From assembly GCA_002441145.1 (NCBI GenBank), contig DJVK01000008.1, positions 1-13,630 of the forward strand: a stretch of 13,630 nt of DNA, read 5' to 3'. Under the pieces are notes generated by a model. The model saw only the letters and a program-made list of their open reading frames with translations, was not told where the DNA came from and searched no databases. Every line of letters begins with the position of its first letter. Within the stretch, counting starts at the first letter, position 1. A program made the position numbers and the translations under genes. Source of the DNA: Candidatus Saccharibacteria bacterium UBA6258 (GTDB lineage: Bacteria > Patescibacteriota > Saccharimonadia > Saccharimonadales > Saccharimonadaceae). Positions 1 to 6,936 of the stretch are shown piece by piece.

Positions 1-834
1 TTTGGTAAAGACCCAATGCAGGGCGTAAACCCTGACGAAGTCGTGGCTATTGGTGCCGCAATCCAAGGTGGTGTACTCGCTGGTGACGTCAAAGACGTAT
101 TGCTACTCGACGTCACCCCACTTAGCCTCGGTATCGAGACAATGGGTGGTGTAACGACTAAATTGATTGAGCGTAACACGACCGTTCCGACATCGAAAAG
201 CGAAACATTCTCGACTGCCAGCGACAACCAGCCGCAGGTAGAAATCCACGTCTTGCAAGGTGAACGTGAGTTCTCGCAAGACAACAAATCACTTGGACGA
301 TTCGTTCTTGATGGCATCGCGCCGGCACCTCGCGGTGTTCCACAAATCGAAGTCACCTTTAATATCGACGCTAACGGCATCTTAAACGTTACGGCAAAAG
401 ACAAGGGAACTGGCAAAGAACAATCGATAACTATCCAGAACTCAGGCAACATGAGCAAAGAAGACATCGAAAAGGCACAAAAAGAGGCCGAGCTCCACGC
501 CGACGACGACAAAAAGAAGCGTGAAGCGATTGACGCTAAGAACCAACTTGAAAACGCTATTTATCAGGCAAAAAAGATGCCAGATGAGTTTAAAGACAAG
601 ATTTCTGACGATGACAAGAAGGTAATCGAAGAAGCTGTTGCCGAAGCTGAAAAGCACAAAGATGCAACTGAAAAAGATGAGCTAGAAGCAGCTGTAAAGG
701 CGCTTAACGGCGCAATCATGCCAATTGGTGCAAAGATGTACCAACAGGCAGCCGAAGAGGCCCCAGTAGCAGACGCTGAAGGCAAGAAGGCTAAAGACGA
801 ACCAGTCGAAGGCGAAGTCGTCGACGAAAAATAG
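1..834 (+). CDS. dnaK: Chaperone DnaK (Hsp70), C-terminal part, 5' end outside the window
   Basis: This is the ATP-dependent Hsp70 chaperone that binds exposed hydrophobic peptides in the cytoplasm with DnaJ and GrpE. The frame is open from base 1, and 277 residues are visible. They start near the end of the nucleotide-binding domain (VNPDEVVAIGAA) and pass through the interdomain linker VLLLD (visible residues 33-37). The beta-sandwich substrate domain follows (LSLGIETMGG, HVLQGERE, RFVLDGIAPAPRG, VTFNIDANGIL), then a charged helical lid (from about residue 145) and an acidic tail ending EGEVVDEK. Each motif matches bacterial DnaK closely. The gene ends TAG and is followed at once by a strong terminator, so it is not co-transcribed with the next gene. 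dnaJ lies about 5 kb downstream rather than beside it. The upstream promoter, and any CIRCE element there, cannot be seen. Confidence 0.98.
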   Translation, partial: FGKDPMQGVNPDEVVAIGAAIQGGVLAGDVKDVLLLDVTPLSLGIETMGGVTTKLIERNTTVPTSKSETFSTASDNQPQVEIHVLQGEREFSQDNKSLGRFVLDGIAPAPRGVPQIEVTFNIDANGILNVTAKDKGTGKEQSITIQNSGNMSKEDIEKAQKEAELHADDDKKKREAIDAKNQLENAIYQAKKMPDEFKDKISDDDKKVIEEAVAEAEKHKDATEKDELEAAVKALNGAIMPIGAKMYQQAAEEAPVADAEGKKAKDEPVEGEVVDEK

Positions 835-849
835 TTGACGACGAACGTA

Positions 850-886
850 AATAATAGACCGCTTCCACCGCGGTCTATTATTTTTT
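850..886 (+). terminator. Rho-independent terminator of dnaK
   Basis: A perfect 13-bp stem pairs 850-862 with 870-882 around a 7-nt loop. It begins 15 nt after the dnaK stop and its T run reaches base 886. It is partly symmetric (A-rich 5' side), but no gene arrives from the right, so it serves dnaK. Confidence 0.93.
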
Positions 887-888
887 AG

Positions 889-894
889 TACAAT
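889..894 (+). promoter_or_regulatory. -10 box for the GtrA-like gene, 7 nt before its ATG
   Basis: TACAAT lies just after the dnaK terminator and 7 nt before the ATG at 902. No convincing -35 is seen, because the terminator arm occupies that position, and there is no Shine-Dalgarno. The pattern predicts a leaderless transcript and recurs in the window. Confidence 0.5.
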
Positions 895-901
895 AAGGCG
901 T

Positions 902-1384
902 ATGACTCGTGACAGAATGAAAGAAATTGGCCAGTTTATGTCTATTGGCGCTATCGTGACGGTGCTCGATTACTCGTTGCTTAACCTCGGTGCGGTGGTG
1001 CTACAGTTGCCACTGCTGCTCGCGAACAGTATGTCTTCGCCGATATCTAGCTACGTTAGCTACAAGCTTAATAAGCGCGTGGTATTTGAAGATCGTATGC
1101 ACGGTAGGCGCAAGACACTCGTATTGTATGTTGCGATACTGGCCTTTGGCGTGCTGGTGCTGCAAAATACTGCACTGCATTTTATACACGGCGTGCCAAG
1201 CGAAGCGACGGTCCAGCTGCTGCGACCATTGCTTGATATGACGCCTATTGGTAATCTGAACGATGAAACACTGTCTATTAACGCTGCCAAGGCGTTATCG
1301 TCAGTATTCCCAGGCGTGTGGAACTACACTATGCTGCGACGATATGTATTCGTGACGTCTGAAGAAACGCAGACAGAAGCCTAA
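902..1384 (+). CDS. GtrA-like four-helix membrane protein
   Basis: This small polytopic membrane protein (160 aa) is of the GtrA/DPMS type. That family is linked to moving polyprenyl-linked sugars across the membrane or to cell-surface polysaccharide synthesis. Visible features are an N-terminal FMSIGAIVTVLDYSLLNLG helix with the family's typical Gly and Asp, a second helix containing NSMSSPISSYVSYKLNKRVVF, whose N-K-x-x-F end is characteristic, and two further hydrophobic segments around residues 71-93 and 120-140. The length is slightly above the usual 120-150 aa. The start at 902 is supported by a -10 box 7 nt upstream; there is no Shine-Dalgarno. The stop codon abuts the stop of the convergent gene with no gap. 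No glycosyltransferase neighbour is present to suggest the lipid-sugar substrate, so the specific role is open. Confidence 0.75.
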   Translation: MTRDRMKEIGQFMSIGAIVTVLDYSLLNLGAVVLQLPLLLANSMSSPISSYVSYKLNKRVVFEDRMHGRRKTLVLYVAILAFGVLVLQNTALHFIHGVPSEATVQLLRPLLDMTPIGNLNDETLSINAAKALSSVFPGVWNYTMLRRYVFVTSEETQTEA

Positions 1385-2581
1385 CTATAACTCGAGGAAC
1401 AGGGCGACCCATACCATGCCAGGGTCACCTTTGTAGGCGGGCGAATTAAACCATGAGCCATCGGTATCGAGCATTTCAGGGAAGTTGCCGTGGCGTTCAA
1501 TCATGCGACTAAAACTGGCGTATTGTTCGTGGTATTCATGACGGTCGTAACGCTTTAGTAGGTGTAAGTAGTATTCACCGTGCCAGCTCCAAATCGTCGA
1601 ACCTTGGTAATTGCCCATGAACGCGCCGCTCATCCAAAAGTGATAATTAAATCGTTCCGGTTCGTTGGTGTAGCGTAGCGGGTAAGGGTAGTTTAATCGC
1701 TGGACGTTGATATAGTCGAAGGTTTTATTCGCCATATGTTTGTCGTCGACGATACCCAGGAAGAACGGGAATAAGGCACATTCGGCGCTAAAGGCATCGT
1801 TGCCGCTGTCGGCATTAAAGTAGTGGCCGTTCCAGTACTTTTCGACCAATAACTCACGGTATTGGGCGGTTTTGTAGGGGAAATGTTCGAGTTCTAACTT
1901 TTCGACACAGCGCGCCATGCGAGCCACTAGCGTAACAGCATACGCGCTACGATCGTAGACGACTGCGTCGCGCATCTCGGCGAACTTTATTGGTCTGATG
2001 TGCCCGGTGTCTTTATCTAGATAGATTTTTACATAGCGCTTTAGCTGCTTTGACAAGAATTTACGCTCGGTGTCGTTTAGCGGATATTTGCTGACGACGA
2101 GACTGTGCAGCAACCAGGGAAGGGCGTCGATACTTTTGCCAGGTGCGTTGAATACATTACCTGATTTATCGATGCAAAGTTTGACGATGCCGGCGCGTCG
2201 ATAATGACGCATGGCCCAGCGAAGCGTATGGTGCACGCGGTCTTGGTGGCCGAGCTTAGTTAGTGAATGGGCGACAGTGCCGAAATCGCGCATCCAATAA
2301 AAATCAAAATGCCCCAAGCTTGTGCGATAAAAATCCCCAGCCCAAAGTTCGTCTAAAATCTGAAAACAAATCTGGCGGGCGTTGCCGTCAAAGCGGTGTA
2401 CTTTGCCAAAATAGCGGTTAGCAATCTGGCGCTTTTCGGCGCGCAATGTACCAATAATTTCACCAGACCAGCGGATGAAATGGCGCACCCCGACCATTGT
2501 GTCGTGAGTCGTGGACAGTTTGTGACTAATTGGCACTTGATAGTGACGGGTCTCTCGTTGCGACGTCCGTTTTTTTAGCAT
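1385..2581 (-). CDS. Six-hairpin (alpha/alpha) glycosidase-like protein, specificity unknown
   Basis: The product is about 398 aa and resembles six-hairpin glycosidases of the glucoamylase/debranching/invertase type (GH15, amylo-1,6-glucosidase and related). The best sign is the motif DFYWMRDFG near residues 93-101, like the W-x-R-D substrate-binding motif of those enzymes. Repeated aromatic helices follow (DAVVYDRSAYAV, ECALFPFFLG, STIWSWHGEYYLHLL), and the C-terminal PEMLDTDGSWFNSP resembles the last hairpin of the barrel. No signal peptide is evident, so it probably acts in the cytoplasm. Catalytic acids cannot be assigned by eye and the family is uncertain. The start is ambiguous. I give 2581 (MLKKRTSQ). 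An in-frame ATG at 2596 fits a possible promoter better, and longer starts run through the upstream hairpin. It lies downstream of the FKBP gene on the same strand. Confidence 0.6.
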   Translation of the reverse strand: MLKKRTSQRETRHYQVPISHKLSTTHDTMVGVRHFIRWSGEIIGTLRAEKRQIANRYFGKVHRFDGNARQICFQILDELWAGDFYRTSLGHFDFYWMRDFGTVAHSLTKLGHQDRVHHTLRWAMRHYRRAGIVKLCIDKSGNVFNAPGKSIDALPWLLHSLVVSKYPLNDTERKFLSKQLKRYVKIYLDKDTGHIRPIKFAEMRDAVVYDRSAYAVTLVARMARCVEKLELEHFPYKTAQYRELLVEKYWNGHYFNADSGNDAFSAECALFPFFLGIVDDKHMANKTFDYINVQRLNYPYPLRYTNEPERFNYHFWMSGAFMGNYQGSTIWSWHGEYYLHLLKRYDRHEYHEQYASFSRMIERHGNFPEMLDTDGSWFNSPAYKGDPGMVWVALFLEL

Positions 2582-2588
2582 AGATAAA

Positions 2589-2617
2589 GCCCCCATAGTG
2601 CTTATCATTATGGGGGC
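2589..2617 (-). terminator. Probable terminator of the FKBP gene, overlapping a possible promoter
   Basis: A hairpin pairs 2589-2597 with 2609-2617 over 9 perfect G/C-rich bp, extendable to 12 with one G-U pair and a 5-nt loop. Read on the minus strand, it follows the FKBP stop by 24 nt. The T tract after it is short (TTTAT), so termination may be partial and allow read-through into the glycosidase-like gene. Confidence 0.65.
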
Positions 2618-2635
2618 AAATGCGGTTACTCGCAA
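2607..2635 (-). promoter_or_regulatory. Possible promoter of the glycosidase-like gene inside the hairpin
   Basis: On the minus strand, TTGCGA (2635-2630), a 17-nt spacer and CATAAT (2612-2607) form a sigma70-like promoter. Its -10 sits within the terminator hairpin, 10 nt before an in-frame ATG at 2596. The match is moderate. Confidence 0.4.
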
Positions 2636-2641
2636 GGGTAA

Positions 2642-3016
2642 TTATCGGATATCGACGAGTTCGATGTCAAAAACAAGGTCGCTGTTAGGCGGAATGTTGC
2701 TTGCGGCACGGGCTGAACCGTATGCCATCTCTGACGGGATAATCAGGCGGCGCATGCCACCAACCTTCATTCCAGGTACACCTTCGGTCCAACCGCGAAT
2801 AACTTGGTCAAGGCCGAATGTTGCAGCTTTGCCAAAGTCGTGACTGCTCTGAAAAATGATGCCGTTTTTGCATAGCGCGCCGGTGTAATGCGCGGTAATC
2901 GTGTCGCCTGGCATAACCTCGGCACCGGTGCCGATTTCTAGGTCGATAACCTCAAGTTGCTCAACATTTGTAACAGGGGTAAAGTTCGTAAGTTTGGTTC
3001 CTTCGTATTTCGTCAT
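2642..3016 (-). CDS. FKBP-type peptidyl-prolyl cis-trans isomerase
   Basis: This single-domain FKBP (124 aa) catalyses cis-trans isomerisation of Xaa-Pro bonds and helps protein folding. No signal peptide is visible, so it is probably cytoplasmic. Conserved positions are clear: HYTGAL (Y44), F55, F67, VIRGW (72-76), the GMKVGG-RRLIIP strand (82-94), YG (99-100), IPPNS (108-112) and FDIELVDI at the end. The residue equivalent to Asp37 of human FKBP12 is Gln (Q56, in FQSS). The N-terminal 20 residues form a short extension before the FKBP fold. The ATG at 3016 lies 6 nt after a minus-strand TATACT box without a Shine-Dalgarno. The gene is divergent from the CNNM gene across 24 bp and has a hairpin after its stop. 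Confidence 0.94.
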   Translation of the reverse strand: MTKYEGTKLTNFTPVTNVEQLEVIDLEIGTGAEVMPGDTITAHYTGALCKNGIIFQSSHDFGKAATFGLDQVIRGWTEGVPGMKVGGMRRLIIPSEMAYGSARAASNIPPNSDLVFDIELVDIR

Positions 3017-3022
3017 ATCTCT

Positions 3023-3028
3023 AGTATA
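3023..3028 (-). promoter_or_regulatory. -10 box for the FKBP gene, sharing bases with the divergent -10
   Basis: On the minus strand TATACT occupies 3028-3023, 6 nt before the ATG at 3016. It shares four base pairs with the plus-strand TATAAT. There is no Shine-Dalgarno. Confidence 0.6.
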
Positions 3029-3030
3029 AT
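3025..3030 (+). promoter_or_regulatory. -10 box for the CNNM/CBS gene
   Basis: A consensus TATAAT sits 10 nt before the ATG at 3041. It overlaps the oppositely directed -10 of the FKBP gene. No clear -35 is seen. Confidence 0.6.
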
Positions 3031-3040
3031 GTAAATAATA

Positions 3041-4021
3041 ATGGAATACATCGCTATAATTGTGCAGACCACGATTCTTGTCGTGCTTGCGGCAATATTC
3101 TCTGGATTAAATATAAGTCTCATGTCGCTATCGGTCACCGACCTAAAGCGCAAAGCAAAGCTGGGCAATGCTAGCGCCAAGCGCGTGCTGCCGCTACGGC
3201 AAAATGCCTACTTGTCACTATCAAGTATTCTGTTCGCTAACGTCGCCGTGGTGTCAGCGAGCTCGTTATTGCTTGAAGACGCATTCAATGGTTGGATAGC
3301 AGGTATCGCCACGACAATCTTAATGGTCGTTTTTGGTGAAGTATTGCCACAGGCGATATTCGTTAAATCCGCTTTACGTTTTTGCGCGTTCTTTGCGCCA
3401 CTTATTAAAGTTGTAACGTTCGTCACGTATCCATTCTCAAAGCCATTGCAGCTCATTCTCGATAAGATTATTGGTCAAGAGCCTCGTCGACTTCATTCCC
3501 GCCATGAACTTGGATTGATAATTGGCGAACATCATACTGACGATAGTAGCGAGCTTGACGAAGACGAAGTAGAAATTATTCAGAGTACGCTGACACTAAG
3601 CGAAAAGAACGTTCGCGAAATCATGCGTCCGATTAACGAAGTCTACTGGCTGCCAATCGACGCGGTACTTGATGCTAAGACCGTCGACGACATCAAGCTC
3701 CATGGTTATAGCCGTATTCCGATATTGAGCCGTGATTTGAGTGACTGCTTTGGGGTGCTATTGATGAAAGATATGGTTGATATCGATTTTGACGAAAATC
3801 CCGTACCCGTTACGTCGTTCCCGTTACATAAAACGCGCATCATCGGTAGTCGAACGGCGCTTGACACGATGTTTCGCAAGTTTATCTCGATTCGTTCGCA
3901 CCTTGTGCCAATCGAAAAAGATGATGTCATCGTGGGAATCGTTACGATTGAAGATCTAATCGAAGAAATCTTAGGTCACGAGATTGCTGACGAGACCGAT
4001 CACATGCACGCGCGCGAATAG
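3041..4021 (+). CDS. CNNM/DUF21 transmembrane protein with CBS pair
   Basis: This is an integral membrane protein of the CNNM/CorC (HlyC/CorC, UPF0053) type, 326 aa. The family is implicated in Mg2+ or other divalent cation transport, with the CBS pair acting as a nucleotide-sensing module. The N-terminal DUF21 domain (about 1-150) has FSGLNISLMSL (20-30) in place of the usual FSGSE-type motif, then the SSILFANVAVV helix and the signature FGEVLPQ. A Bateman module follows, with CBS1 near the MRPINEVYWLPID segment and CBS2 ending in VIVGIVTIEDLIEEILG. The usual C-terminal CorC/HlyC domain is missing, because the protein stops about 15 residues after CBS2. It starts at 3041, 10 nt from a consensus -10. 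Transport activity is inferred from family only. Confidence 0.9.
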   Translation: MEYIAIIVQTTILVVLAAIFSGLNISLMSLSVTDLKRKAKLGNASAKRVLPLRQNAYLSLSSILFANVAVVSASSLLLEDAFNGWIAGIATTILMVVFGEVLPQAIFVKSALRFCAFFAPLIKVVTFVTYPFSKPLQLILDKIIGQEPRRLHSRHELGLIIGEHHTDDSSELDEDEVEIIQSTLTLSEKNVREIMRPINEVYWLPIDAVLDAKTVDDIKLHGYSRIPILSRDLSDCFGVLLMKDMVDIDFDENPVPVTSFPLHKTRIIGSRTALDTMFRKFISIRSHLVPIEKDDVIVGIVTIEDLIEEILGHEIADETDHMHARE

Positions 4022-4036
4022 CGCCTAGTGTATCGC

Positions 4037-4065
4037 TTGTGCTTTAGCTCCGTTGAGCGTACCAT
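4037..4065 (+). promoter_or_regulatory. Promoter of the FAD-linked dehydrogenase gene
   Basis: TTGTGC (4037-4042), a 17-nt spacer and TACCAT (4060-4065) end 6 nt before the ATG at 4072. No Shine-Dalgarno is present. The hexamers are weak, but spacing and position match the other promoters here. Confidence 0.5.
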
Positions 4066-4071
4066 AAGAAT

Positions 4072-5718
4072 ATGAATCTACAGAGTGAGCTCTCGAATAT
4101 AATCCAGGGCGATGTTGATACAAGTGACGCGACACGGGACTTTTACAGTCACGACGCCAGCTTGTTTGAACTCATCCCCGAAGCCGTGGTATTCCCAAAG
4201 AATGCCGACGATATCAAAAAAATCGTAGCATTTGCTACGGAGCATAAAAAAGATATACCAAACCTAAGCGTGACGGCGCGTTCGCGCGGAACCGACATGT
4301 CGGGCGCGGCTATTAACGACTCGATTATTATCGACGTCAGTAAATACATGACGGCCATTCGCGACGTGTCTGCCGAATCGGCAACCGTTCAGCCAGGTAT
4401 GCTGTACAAAGATTTCGAAGTCGAAACACTTAAATTTGGTAGTATTCTACCAAGCTATCCTGCAAGCCGAGAATTGGCCGGCATGGGAGGAATCGTCAAT
4501 AATAACGCTGGTGGCGAAAAGTCGCTGCAATTCGGTAAAACCGATCGTTACGTCAAAGAACTCAGTATCGTGCTTGCTGACGGTAACGAATACGTCGTTA
4601 GGCCACTTAACCGCGACGAACTCAACGAAAAGATGGGCCAAGATACCTATGAAGGTAATCTGTACCGCCGCACGTTTGAGCTACTTGATGCTCATTACGA
4701 TGAAATCCAGGCCGCAGCGCCCAAAGTCAGCAAAGACTCAACTGGCTATCACTTATGGAATGTCTGGAATCGTGAAACCGGTATTTTTGACCTGACAAAA
4801 CTGTTTGTCGGCGCTCAAGGTACACTTGGCATTACGACCGAAAGTAAAATTGGTCTTGTGCCAAACCCAACACACTCGGGCACACTTATCTGCTTTATGC
4901 GTGGTATCGACAACCTTGGTGAGGTTATTCCCGCTGTTCTGGCAGAAAAACCGGCGACCTTCGAATGTTTTGACGATAATACGTTGATGCTAGCCTTCAA
5001 GTTTATATTCGCATTTATCAAGCGACTCGGCTTTTGGTCATGGGCTAAGATGTGTTTGCAGCTTATTCCAGACGGATTAGCGCTGCTACGCGGATTCCCT
5101 AAGATGGTGTTGCTGATTGAATTTACAGGCGATAGTGTCGAGGAAGTTCAGGCAAAAATCCATACTGCACGTAAGAATCTTGATCACTTTAACTTTAGCT
5201 ACATGGAAGAAGACGAAACAGAAGCGAAGGGACGTAAGTTCTGGTTAATGCGCCGCGAAAGCTTTAACTTGCTCCGCAGTAAGGTTAAAGACAAGCACAC
5301 CGCGCCGTTTATCGACGACCTCATCGTGCCACCTGCGCAGTTGACCGAATTCTTGCCACAGCTACAGGCCATTATCAAGAAGTACAATCTGCTTGCAACC
5401 TTGGCCGGCCACTTGGGTGATGGTAACTTCCATATCATTCCACTGATGAAGATCGAAGATCCAAAGGAACGTGCAAAGTTTGAACCAGCGATGCGCGAAG
5501 TTAACACGCTCGTCATTAAATATGGCGGTAGCGTTTCGGGTGAGCACAATGATGGGTTGGTCCGTGGACCTTGGCTTGAGCAGATGTATAGCCCGAGCGT
5601 CCTCGGCTACATGCGCGAGATAAAAGCCCTCTACGACCCCCAGAATATCTTCAATCCGCACAAAAAGACTGATGCAGTTTGGGAATATAGCTTTAGTCAT
5701 ATTCGCCAGCATTTCTAG
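4072..5718 (+). CDS. FAD-binding dehydrogenase, D-lactate/glycolate type (GlcD-like)
   Basis: This flavoprotein of the vanillyl-alcohol-oxidase superfamily (548 aa) oxidises a 2-hydroxy acid, most likely D-lactate, and passes electrons to a quinone, cytochrome or other acceptor. The N-terminal FAD-binding PCMH domain shows ARSRGTDMSGAAIND (69-83), PSYPASRELAGMGGIVNNNAGG (127-148) and KTDRYVKELSIVLADG (156-171), followed by VGAQGTLGI (246-254). The C-terminal oxidase domain carries GHLGDGNFH (446-454), SGEHNDG (489-495) and DPQNIFNP (522-529), all diagnostic of the GlcD/D-LDH branch. A hydrophobic, aromatic stretch at about 304-350 may contact the membrane. There is no iron-sulfur domain. The substrate is inferred; glycolate or another hydroxy acid is possible. 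The ATG is 6 nt after a -10 box. It appears monocistronic, because dnaJ has its own operator and promoter downstream. Confidence 0.88.
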   Translation: MNLQSELSNIIQGDVDTSDATRDFYSHDASLFELIPEAVVFPKNADDIKKIVAFATEHKKDIPNLSVTARSRGTDMSGAAINDSIIIDVSKYMTAIRDVSAESATVQPGMLYKDFEVETLKFGSILPSYPASRELAGMGGIVNNNAGGEKSLQFGKTDRYVKELSIVLADGNEYVVRPLNRDELNEKMGQDTYEGNLYRRTFELLDAHYDEIQAAAPKVSKDSTGYHLWNVWNRETGIFDLTKLFVGAQGTLGITTESKIGLVPNPTHSGTLICFMRGIDNLGEVIPAVLAEKPATFECFDDNTLMLAFKFIFAFIKRLGFWSWAKMCLQLIPDGLALLRGFPKMVLLIEFTGDSVEEVQAKIHTARKNLDHFNFSYMEEDETEAKGRKFWLMRRESFNLLRSKVKDKHTAPFIDDLIVPPAQLTEFLPQLQAIIKKYNLLATLAGHLGDGNFHIIPLMKIEDPKERAKFEPAMREVNTLVIKYGGSVSGEHNDGLVRGPWLEQMYSPSVLGYMREIKALYDPQNIFNPHKKTDAVWEYSFSHIRQHF

Positions 5719-5741
5719 GTGGCAAATAAGAGAAAAAACAA

Positions 5742-5768
5742 CTAGCACTCTTGCATGAGGAGTGCTAG
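5742..5768 (+). promoter_or_regulatory. CIRCE element (HrcA operator) in the dnaJ promoter
   Basis: Inverted repeat CTAGCACTC-N9-GAGTGCTAG, with arms 5742-5750 and 5760-5768 and a 9-nt spacer 5751-5759. It matches the CIRCE consensus TTAGCACTC-N9-GAGTGCTAA except for one symmetric change per arm. The symmetry extends to 11 bp (5740-5770). The -35 TTGCAT fills the first six bases of the spacer, so HrcA bound here would block RNA polymerase. The same hairpin could also act as a weak terminator for the upstream gene (TTTT at 5769-5772). Confidence 0.93.
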
Positions 5769-5779
5769 TTTTGTATACT
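5751..5779 (+). promoter_or_regulatory. dnaJ promoter
   Basis: TTGCAT (5751-5756), a 17-nt spacer and TATACT (5774-5779) lie 8 nt before the dnaJ ATG. The -35 is embedded in the CIRCE spacer. No Shine-Dalgarno is present, so the message is probably leaderless or nearly so. Confidence 0.75.
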
Positions 5780-5787
5780 AATAACAT

Positions 5788-6885
5788 ATGACGAAACGTG
5801 ATTATTACGAAATCCTAGGTGTGCCAAAACATGCCAGCGCCGACGAAATCAAGAAGGCGTTTCGCAAGCTTGCCGTTAAACATCACCCTGACAAAGAGGG
5901 TGGCGACGAGACTAAGTTCAAAGAGGCGAGTGAGGCCTATGAGGTATTAAAAGACCAGCAAAAGCGCCAACGCTATGATCAGTTTGGGCATGCTGGTGTT
6001 GGTGGTTCAAGCGGCGGCGGCGGTCATCCATTTGAAGGCTTTGGCGGATTTGACGGCCAAAGTGCCAACTTTGACTTTGGCGGCGGGTTCGGTGATATCT
6101 TTGGACAGTTCTTTGGCGGCGGCGCACAGCAGACCTATGGTCCTAAGCGCGGCCGGGATGTCGAGACTACTGTAACGCTGACGTTTGAAGAAGCTATTTT
6201 TGGTAAAGAAATTAAATTGGTGATGAATATCGACGACGAATGCTCGCATTGTAAAGGTACGACCGTCGAACCTGGTCATTCAATGAAAACCTGTGAGACC
6301 TGTAAGGGTGCTGGCCAACAAGTTCGTTTGATGAACACGATGTTCGGTCAGATTCAGCAGGCCGTCACTTGTGAGACATGTCACGGTAAAGGTAAAGTGC
6401 CAGAAGTTGTCTGTACGCAGTGTAAGGGCAGCGGGACAGAACGTAGCGAGCAAAAGATTACCGTTAAAATTCCGGCTGGCATCGATGATGGAGCAACGAT
6501 TCGTTTGCGTGAGCACGGCGAAGCAATTGGCGGTGGATCAAAGGGCGATCTTTACGTACACGTCCGCGTGAAAGCACACAAAAAGTTCACTCGTGAAGGT
6601 GACCTAGTCTTAAGTGAAGAACATGTTGGCATGGTTGATGCAGCACTTGGCACTGAAATCGACGTCGAAACTGTCGAAGGCACAGTGACCATGAAGATAC
6701 CGGCTGGCACACAAAGCGGCACCGACTTTAAATTGAGCGGCCATGGCGTACCTCATATGCGCGGAACCACGCGTGGTGCACAAATTGTCAGTATCGTGGT
6801 AGACACACCGGTTAAGTTGACTAAAAAACAGCGCGACCTGCTTGAGCAATTTGAAGCGACGAAAAAACGCAGCATCTTCTCGTAA
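5788..6885 (+). CDS. dnaJ: Chaperone DnaJ (Hsp40, class I)
   Basis: This co-chaperone (365 aa) delivers substrates to DnaK and stimulates its ATPase. It has the full class I layout. The J domain (1-66) carries HPD at 33-35. A Gly/Phe-rich linker spans about 67-116. The zinc domain has four Cys pairs (C152/C155, C169/C172, C195/C198, C209/C212), followed by two C-terminal beta domains and a final helix. Three zinc repeats are canonical CxxCxGxG; the first is CSHCKGTT and lacks the last glycine. The ATG at 5788 is preceded by a -10 box 8 nt upstream and by a CIRCE operator, implying HrcA-type heat-shock control. It is transcribed apart from dnaK, which lies about 5 kb upstream. Confidence 0.98.
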   Translation: MTKRDYYEILGVPKHASADEIKKAFRKLAVKHHPDKEGGDETKFKEASEAYEVLKDQQKRQRYDQFGHAGVGGSSGGGGHPFEGFGGFDGQSANFDFGGGFGDIFGQFFGGGAQQTYGPKRGRDVETTVTLTFEEAIFGKEIKLVMNIDDECSHCKGTTVEPGHSMKTCETCKGAGQQVRLMNTMFGQIQQAVTCETCHGKGKVPEVVCTQCKGSGTERSEQKITVKIPAGIDDGATIRLREHGEAIGGGSKGDLYVHVRVKAHKKFTREGDLVLSEEHVGMVDAALGTEIDVETVEGTVTMKIPAGTQSGTDFKLSGHGVPHMRGTTRGAQIVSIVVDTPVKLTKKQRDLLEQFEATKKRSIFS

Positions 6886-6936
6886 ATGATAGGGGTCGCC
6901 CATCTCTTTGATTAGTTTGTAAGTAAGCTTATGCTC

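Noticed and set aside
835..840. TTGACG after the dnaK stop as -35 of the GtrA-like promoter
   Set aside because: It is about 48 nt from the TACAAT box, far beyond a functional spacer, and the dnaK terminator lies between.
5740..5772. Simple Rho-independent terminator of the FAD dehydrogenase gene
   Set aside because: The arms and 9-nt spacer match CIRCE and carry the dnaJ -35. The T run is only four bases, so operator is the primary reading, though termination may be a side effect.
5362..5787. Long minus-strand frame of 141 codons antisense to the end of the FAD dehydrogenase gene
   Set aside because: It is a shadow of the well-supported plus-strand gene. It runs through the CIRCE element and dnaJ promoter, and no family features are visible.
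6886..6915. Terminator hairpin after dnaJ (GGGGTCGCCC)
   Set aside because: The stem is only three to four G/C pairs with a 3-nt loop and a bulge and no T run, so it is not convincing.
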